Part shown: positions 56,820 through 64,000 of the stretch, in pieces
How positions within the stretch are numbered: the first letter of the stretch is position 1
Layout: the number at the start of each line of letters is the position of its first letter
DNA from: Mauremys mutica
Taxonomy: Eukaryota; Chordata; Testudines; Geoemydidae
Assembly: GCF_020497125.1 (NCBI RefSeq)
Contig: NC_059079.1
Span: 10,373,553-10,437,552 of the forward strand
Direction of reading: 5' to 3'
Length of the DNA stretch: 64,000 nt
Program-made: the position numbers and the translations under genes
The notes under the pieces: model-generated
The model's database searches: none
Told to the model about the DNA's origin: nothing
What the model saw: only the letters and a program-made list of their open reading frames with translations

Positions 56820-59800
56820 TGTCTGATCATCTTAAGTATTACTAGTAACAATAGCAGGTTATAAATTGGTAGGCAGAAGTGTTAATTTTTAGAAGGACAC
56901 CATCAAGTTTAAAGCTGCATTTCTGTATGAAAACTTTGTACTTACTACAGTTACAAGCAACACCTAAGATGATCATGACTGAAAAGTCGGGGGGGGAGGG
57001 GAAAACCACACACCCTGATTTTCAGTTTGTGTACTTTGAGTGAAAGTTACCTGTTCTTGTGCTAGCACAAGCCTATATACCATTTAAGTGCCATTAAACC
57101 AAAGAATCATTATCAGCTCAGGCACCCAACCCAAAGAGCTTAAGTAGGACTTAAGTAGTGAATATTAATTGTGAATTTCACCTCAGGTGAATGGGCTTAA
57201 GGTCCAATTCTCCACTACATGCAAGCACAGCTGCTGTACTACAGCCTACACTCAATTCTCACACTATGTCCGAGTGGCAGCCCCAGGGAACTGGTTTGAG
57301 CTTCCTGATCAGGGCTGAGCAGTTCCAGTGCAGAGGAGCAGCCTTAACTTATGCCATGGGCATATAATCACTCAGGGACCTTATGCCAATGGGGGGTTGG
57401 GTGAGCTCTACTCCTCCACACCCCTTGCTTTCCTATCCCAGCCATGTACCATCTTGACACACCCTCCTTCCCCTTTCCCAGGGTGGAGAGGACAGATGGC
57501 ACAGGAGATGGCAGAGTAGCTTCCACCAGCTTTATGCCATCAGAGAGTTCCCAGTCACAGGGTAAATTCTCCCCTGGCCTTCTCTGGCTGCTATGTGTAC
57601 AAATTGGCCTTAGCGAACCAGAGAATCCCAGCTAAGATCTTCAAGTCCCCAGTTTACATTGATCATTATTCCAGAAAAGGAAAGGTAAAATACAGCTAAG
57701 CACTGGTCATTCTGTGATCATTCTGATCCCTCATGTATGATGATGATGAAGAAAACAAGGAAACACATGGAAGACAATTTCAATGAGAGTTAGGGTCCTA
57801 AATTTGAGGATCTGGGCCTTAGAGAACTGAGGCACAGAAAGACTATCTGAGAAATAGGAATAATAGCACTTGCCTACCTGTGCTAAGAGGATACAAATAT
57901 GTAATAAAAGTTTGTCAGGCTCTCAGATATTACAGTAATGTGAGCCACATATGTATGTGATGGATAGTAAGAAAGAGAACCCAGGAATCTTGAAAACCAA
58001 CATTCCACTGATGTCTTACAATTAATTGTCTAACCAACTGGCAAAGCGTGCGTTGTGCCCTCCCCCTCCAGGGGCTGATCCACAGAAGAGTATAACCTAC
58101 TTATATCACCAATTACTGGGTTAGCTAAAATGGAAGAGGTCTAATGCAATGGCTATGAAGATCCTTGGCACAAACCCTGTCAAGTGTGGTGTGCAATATT
58201 TTTTTTTCAGCCAAGTTCCGCCAGCAGTTATCCTGATGTAAATGTGTTGTAAATTCAGACTACCACTGAAGTTAGTGGAATTATTCTGGATTTTGGTCAC
58301 TGAGTGAGTTTGGCCTTTTGTATTTTATTTCTGACAGTGTTGCTCTTGAGTTCTGTTGCATATATATCCATGGTGACTTAAACCAATATTCACATAAACA
58401 TATTAAACATGTGGAAACCAGTTAAAGAATAATAAAACCATTCTTGCACCATCCCTTCCTAAAATCAAAATCACTTCCATTCATTCACACCACATCCTCT
58501 GGATCTATACAATATGCCTTTTACTGGCTGCTAGGCAACCTGAACACAGTTCTAAGTAGTAGCTGTACATGTTTGTTAAGAATGTACAAAGTTACCCCTG
58601 TGATTTATTTATTTTTTTTAAATAATGAGGAAACACCATAACCCCAAATAGAATGGCTTTCCTTTCTGATCAGTAATTAATATCTCTGGGAATACAGAAC
58701 TGTTTGTCAAGAGACAGGTAATCCTGAAACACACGTACGGCAAGGTTATAAATTAGCTTCTTACAAACATGCAGTAGATGAGATTCTTCCTGCCAAGCGG
58801 GATTTTTTTTTTAAATGCCAGTGATATAAATGAATACACTGTAACCAGCTTTTATGAGCTATGTTTACAGAGAAATCCTAAAACACAAAATGGTTTATTC
58901 ATTATCTTTCACCAATTCAGTTCTGGAAAATTCTAATTTAAAGTAATTTATTCAACCTTTTGTACAAAACCACCTTCATAAACAAAAGCAGAACAATATG
59001 CTAGATGAGTAAAAATTACAGTGCATACAACAAAGTATGCAGAGAGGTTTTTTTTTTAAACTGAATTTAATTATTACATTTCTTATTCCCTCTCAGGGCA
59101 AAATATGTCATTTTGCACTCCAGTAACAGAAGTTTTACAAAGCAATTGTGTCTTTAAAAGTATTATTCATGTTTTTGTTCTTTAATATGTTCTCTCCTAT
59201 TCCCAACCCAAGAGGTAAAAATACTATTCACAGATCTCAAATATTTTCAGATAGGATCATTTATTAAATTCCTGACTCAGACTAGAACAGCGGTGGGGAA
59301 TCCTTTTATAAGGATTGATTAGGGCCTTCCTTTATTGATCATTACACCTAACTAATCATTAAATCTTTGTGCATAAAATGTGTTTGTTTTAGGAAGTTCA
59401 CATGCACAGAAATAAGATCTCCATCTTGCAAACACAAATCAATTTCTACTAGACATTTTAATACCAAAGCACATTAGTTAGGTTACAATTGTCTCCGACT
59501 GGCAAGCTGTTACAGTCTTTACTGATCGGCACTCAGAAAAGGTGTGAAATTCTCTCATCTTTGAAAATATAAAAGAAAAATCAGAGAAACTACTACTAGT
59601 CTGAGCTTCCCACCAAATTGTCCATTGTTTTGATCAATGTAAGCAAAAGGCAAACCCCATCAGCACCAAGAGGGAGTATTCTGATTCATAGGATAATAAT
59701 TCTGATTCATAGCAATTAATGATCACTATGAGGTGCACGTACTACAACTGGGTTTCTTCCTCCCCCATATGCTGCATGATAGCAGATCAAACTTTTATAG

Positions 59801-62800
59801 ATAGCCACTTGAGTGCCACTACAACTCCAGTCTGCCAAAGCTACATCATTCAACAGGGCTTCATGACTGTCAAACTGAAAAAGATGGCAGAGCAGAGAAC
59901 ATTATATGTCCCTAACAATGTTGCTCCATGAAATTTAATACTCAAAGGAAACTCAAGGGGTTCTTTAAATAATTGCCTCGTCCTTCTTACTGTAGGAAAT
60001 AATTTTGTGTTACGACTGATCAAGTAAGAGTTGCTGTTAAGTTTAATTGGCCTTAATTTAAATAAAAAGAAAAACGTTAGCATGACCTTGTCCGGAAAAG
60101 CCACAAAGTAAAACAGTTAAATTTCCAATGAGATTTTATTTAACCCCGAGTACCACACACCTGGCCATTGTCTATGTTAGCCAACCTCAGACCCATAATC
60201 CTCTACTGGAACAGCTCCACCAGGGCCAGAAGCCTCTAGTTTCAGCAAGGCTCAGTTGGTTTTAAGTACTGTGTTGTTTAACTCTCCGACAAAGCCTTAC
60301 AAAGCTGCTATTAGTTCTAACCCAGTGCACCTGCACCCATGGAGAGCTACTGGTGTAGACACATCTGTATAGTGAATGTGCTCTTTCAAGTTAAGTGGTA
60401 GAATGGTGTTGATGCCCCAAATCAGTCAAGGGCTACTTTCACAGTTAATGCATTTAGGATTGAATTCATTCCCAGGCAGAAGGTCAGCACAAGAGCTAGG
60501 CACCATTTAAGTCCCACTTACGACCTCAAAATAGGATTTAAGTCATGTGTAGGTTTTGTACTGACTCTGCCCAGTGATAAATTTCAACCATTGTTATCCA
60601 AAGACACTGTCAAAGTAAAAAGTCATGGGCCTGATTCTCCTCTGCCTTCCATCTCGTGTAATGTTTTGCACCCACTTCACAAAGGTGTAAACAACTGCAC
60701 AAGATTCAAGGCACTGGAGAATCAGGTCCCACAAATTTCAAAATAAGGTATCTTATTTCCTTTGTTACTAATAAACTTTGCATTACTAAAACAAAGAATT
60801 TTTCCAATTATTTTTCAAGATGTAAGCTGTTTGTTTACTTTTTGCCCTTCATAGCGAATAGCCAATTTCATTTTTGTTTATAGACAGTTTCACCCATTGT
60901 TCTGCTTCTCATGCACTAATACAAAGAAAAGCCTGACTCTGCTCCCTCATTCACATTGAGTAATATCTTTCTCTGCATATGGTCCCATTGAAATCAATGG
61001 GGAGTGGTACTATCAGTTTTTAAGCAGATTAGAGCCTAATGTAGGCTCTGTAAATCAATTTTTAAAAGAAAAGTAGCAAAATTAACACCGGGAGATACAT
61101 TTACAAGAAAACAATTACTTTCATCCACCTGCGAGCACTCAGCTGCATTTTGTGCCTTGTAAGGGCTCAGATTTTGGTCTGTTAATAGCCACCACTACCA
61201 TGCTTACATTCAGATTACAGATTCAGGTTTATGACAAGAGCAAACGAACTCAAAACAGGTTGAAATATTAAGTGGTTTTAAAAGGTACCTACTTAAAAAC
61301 TTTGTGAAAACTCTTAAGTTATGGTTCATATTACGGATCTGTGAAAGGGATATAAAAATAAAAGCAAGTACTTAATTTTTAATTTTTAATCAACATACAC
61401 TAATGTTGTTGATACTCTAATATTACAAATCCTACTATTTTAGTGACTTCTCTCTGAAAAATCAACGTAGTATATTATCTCTTTTCAAGTTTAAGGCTTT
61501 TCCAGAAGACTTCAAACATTTATTTAAAACTTTTGATTAATTCTAAATTTTAATTTAGAATGTTCTTGATAAATCTCACATAACTATAGAGTTTGCTTTC
61601 CTTTTACAAACTTCATTAACAGCAGGGACATGATGTCCTGTAAGAAAGTCAAACACAGGAGGAGAAACATGTTTAATTTGGTAATGGCTTTAAACTCTGA
61701 AATATCCTCGTAACCCAAACACTAAATCAAATAATTTCATAGCTAGATCTGTGCCAACCTATATATCAGTTTTATTTTATTACCAGAATCTAGAAACATG
61801 GCAAAGATTGAATTGCTATTAAATCTGTTGTACCTTGCACCTGGATACATAAGAGATCAAATTAATTCTATATTTACTATGGAAAATGCTTTAGTTAAAA
61901 AAAAATCCTCCAATTAGATACTCACTCTCAAATCAGGACAGCAGCAGTTCAGAATGATGTGCTATGTACAGTGGTATATTTTAATCTAGAAACTAAAGGA
62001 TTAGTTATGAATCCATTGCATATGGATTAATCAGAACACTGTGCATCTGCCATTTTCCTATTGGCTAGAAATGTCTGGAAAATGATAACACATTGTTTCA
62101 ACTAACCTTATATCCAGTGCCTCTGTTTAATCAGTCTGGAGACAAAGCTATACAGAGAACCATTTTAAGCTGCTGCAGCTGGCTCTCTTGAATTTGGTTT
62201 GATAGCTGCCCTTTTCTCTCTCTGTTTGATATCTTTTTCACGTGTTTAATACAAATGGTAGTATTTTGCTAGGGAATTCCAAGTGGGTGCTTTCTAATTC
62301 TTCAAAACACAAAAGCCTGAGCACAGCTTTCCAACACAGTTTGAATGCAAATTTTCTGGGGTATCTGAAAGGTTAAATACTATCAGGGTCAATTTTTCTG
62401 CATAAATGAATTTCAAGTCATCTGTCACATGTAATAAAAAATGTTTCTAAAACATTTGCACTTCATAAAAGAAACATGATGAACTCATAGCATGGTTGCT
62501 TAGTTGTAGCCCTGTGCTGTACTCTGTAGTTCAGGAATCTTAGATACGGTACTTTGCTGACTTGAAAGTGAAATTCTGGCTCATTGCAGAAATTATACGA
62601 CTGGGTTTCTGTATGAATCTCTCCTTCTAGTTGAGATTTGATGTGGTTTCACCAGAGCTGGCTTTAAGCACCCTTTAACGGAGTGGCACCCAGCTCTCAC
62701 AAGTGCCCCCCTGCCATGTGCATGTGCCTGTACTCTCCTTCAGTTTATGGTGACCCTGTCAGCGGTTTCAATGACTCAGCCCTCCAGCTGAGTCCCACAC

Positions 62801-63118
62801 AATCTGTAGGTAATACAAACAAAACAAACCTCTTCCCAGACAGTCCAACAGAGACCTATCGCAAGGCCTCTCATTTTTTTTCCCAGTCCAAGGCCTGGTA
62901 TTCAGCTGCACCCCCAGGCCTTCTTCTCTGGAGGCAATGTTTTGCCCACTCTGAGACTTTCTGGCCCCAGCTCTCCAGCTGGGCCACTAACAGTTCAGGA
63001 CCCCTTCCAGTGGTGTGTCAAGTATTCAGGCCACTTCCCCAGGGGCTAATGGCCGCTTCCGGGCAATCTCTCTAGGCCGCTTGGATGGCTTCTCTACTGC
63101 TCTTTTTCTGTGACAGGT
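56820..63118. other. Long stretch with no gene recognised
   Basis: Mostly AT-rich with short frames only. Degenerate palindromic interspersed pieces are seen at 57110-57220 and 60620-60735. A single CAGCGGTGGGGAATCC end at 59288 may be a truncated hAT. 62640-63110 is more GC-rich and may be retroelement sequence, without recognisable motifs. No exon, RNA gene or clean repeat boundary found. Confidence 0.4.
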
Positions 63119-63126
63119 GTGATAGG

Positions 63127-63749
63127 TAAGGCTACGATTTAGTCATGGGTATTTTTAGTATTAAAAAAAATAAATAAAAGTCATGGACAGGTCACGGGCA
63201 ATAAACAAAAATTGATGGCCCATGACTGGTCCGTGACTTTTACTAAAATAGCCCTGACTAAATCTTGGGGGGAGGGGGGATTACTGCTCTGCGGGGGAAA
63301 CTGGGAAGCTGCTGCTGGAGGTGGGGACTAGAGGGCCAGCAGCACCAGCTGCTGGGGGCCACCCCCAGGACCGCTGCTCAGGCAGTCCCCGGGGCCAGCC
63401 ACACCAGAAGTCATAGAGGTCATGGAATTCATGACTTCCGCGACCTCCATGACAGACACAGAGCCAGGGGCGGCTCCAGGCCCCAGCACGCCAAGCGCGT
63501 GCTTGGGGCGGCATGCCGCGGGGGGCGCTCTGCCGGTCGCCGGGAGGGCAGCAGGCGGCTCCGGTGGATCTCCCGCAGGCGTGCCTGCGGAGGGTCCGCT
63601 GGTCCTGCGGCTTCGGTGGAGCATCCGCAGGCACGCCTACGGGAGGTCTACCGGAGCCGCGGGACCAGCGACCGGCAGAGCGCCCCCTGCGGCATGCCGC
63701 CGTGCTTGGGGCAGCAAAATGGCTAGAGCCGCCCCTGCACAGAGCCCTA
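63127..63749. mobile_element. hAT MITE with nested hAT MITE
   Basis: The ends TAAGGCTACG and CAGAGCCCTA are diverged inverted repeats. The perfect 8-bp duplication GTGATAGG is at 63119-63126 and 63750-63757. Subterminal repeats GTCATGG, TTAGTCATGG and CCATGAC recur on both sides. The CAGGGGCGGC element is inserted near its right end. Confidence 0.82.
63465..63737. mobile_element. hAT MITE, CAGGGGCGGC family, 273 bp, nested
   Basis: The ends CAGGGGCGGCTC and GAGCCGCCCCTG are perfect. The 8-bp duplication CACAGAGC is at 63457-63464 and 63738-63745. GC-rich, palindromic interior with repeated GTCCGCTGGTC blocks. It is a sister of 7531-7738 but longer inside. Overlapping open frames are composition artefacts. 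Confidence 0.9.
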
Positions 63750-64000
63750 GTGATAGGATCCAGAGGCCTCCAGCAGGGAGCCTCTGAGTCTGGTATACCA
63801 TGTCACACACCCTCACTCCCTGTAGCTATGTGAGGGAGGACCCTCAGTAGTTGGAGTGAATTCACCTGTTTCTGCTCAGCAGTGCAATATTGCAGGAAGA
63901 TGCAAATATATTTGGTGGATATGAGCTGATCAGATTTAAAGTCTCCAAGTGTGGGGAAAAGATACAATCACACAAAACCCCATGAATAATAAACCTAGAA

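Noticed and set aside
59288..59330. CAGCGGTGGGG hAT-like end
   Set aside because: No partner end or duplication was found, so it is at best a fragment.
63265..63833. 153-codon and other frames near the right end
   Set aside because: Composition artefacts within two nested hAT elements.

Overview
The window looks like non-coding nuclear DNA from a turtle (Testudines, probably Cryptodira). Evidence: tRNA-derived SINEs that I recognise as the tortoise Pol III / Cry I type (49435-49625 on + and 18448-18630 on -), CR1 LINE fragments with the usual 3' end, and many hAT, Harbinger and LTR families that I associate with turtle and other archosauromorph genomes. I found no host protein-coding exon, tRNA or rRNA gene. 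The only long intact reading frames belong to transposable elements. The window is best read as a large intron or intergenic region built from nested insertions.

Layout. 1-9 kb: a Harbinger-type MITE (2285-2507), three short retroposon-like repeats with 12-13 bp target-site duplications (3393-4275), a decayed Ty3-like gag-protease-RT relic on the - strand (4570-6720) and two short hAT MITEs (7531, 8235). 11.9-20.3 kb: CR1 pieces, a solo LTR carrying a 50-bp minisatellite (15898-16976), a SINE and more MITEs. 23009-24624: a hAT element whose roughly 600-bp ends are inverted copies of each other. 27-34 kb: LTR-like and MITE sequences, then a LINE reverse-transcriptase relic broken by a Tigger-like element (31480-32772) and a fold-back repeat. 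36256-41089: an apparently complete, possibly autonomous PIF/Harbinger transposon inserted into an older repeat. 44-46 kb: one LTR inside another. 49-56.8 kb: SINE, MITEs, a near-perfect 40-bp-arm hairpin and two solo LTRs. 56.8-63.1 kb: nothing recognised. 63127-63749: one hAT element nested in another.

The centrepiece is the 4.83-kb Harbinger element. It has TTA target duplications, 16-bp terminal inverted repeats and TTCGAA-rich subterminal repeats. It encodes an uninterrupted 427-aa DDE transposase (+), a two-exon Myb/SANT-like protein (-; canonical splice sites, phases match, 348 aa), and a third 100-aa frame on the + strand inside the Myb intron. In the Harbinger superfamily the Myb-like protein and the transposase act together in nuclear import and DNA recognition. 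The Harbinger-like MITEs at 2285, 18872, 19533, 26896, 29266 and 54719 share the terminal sequence and could be mobilised by this or a related element.

A second interesting group is the short repeats with a hammerhead-like core (CTGANGA, stem, CGAAA) at 3.4-4.3, 15.6, 32.8, 36.2/41.1 and 42.1-42.6 kb. I suspect they are 3' ends of Penelope-like elements. Several are snap-back copies. All coordinates were read by eye; family names come from recollection, without a database search.
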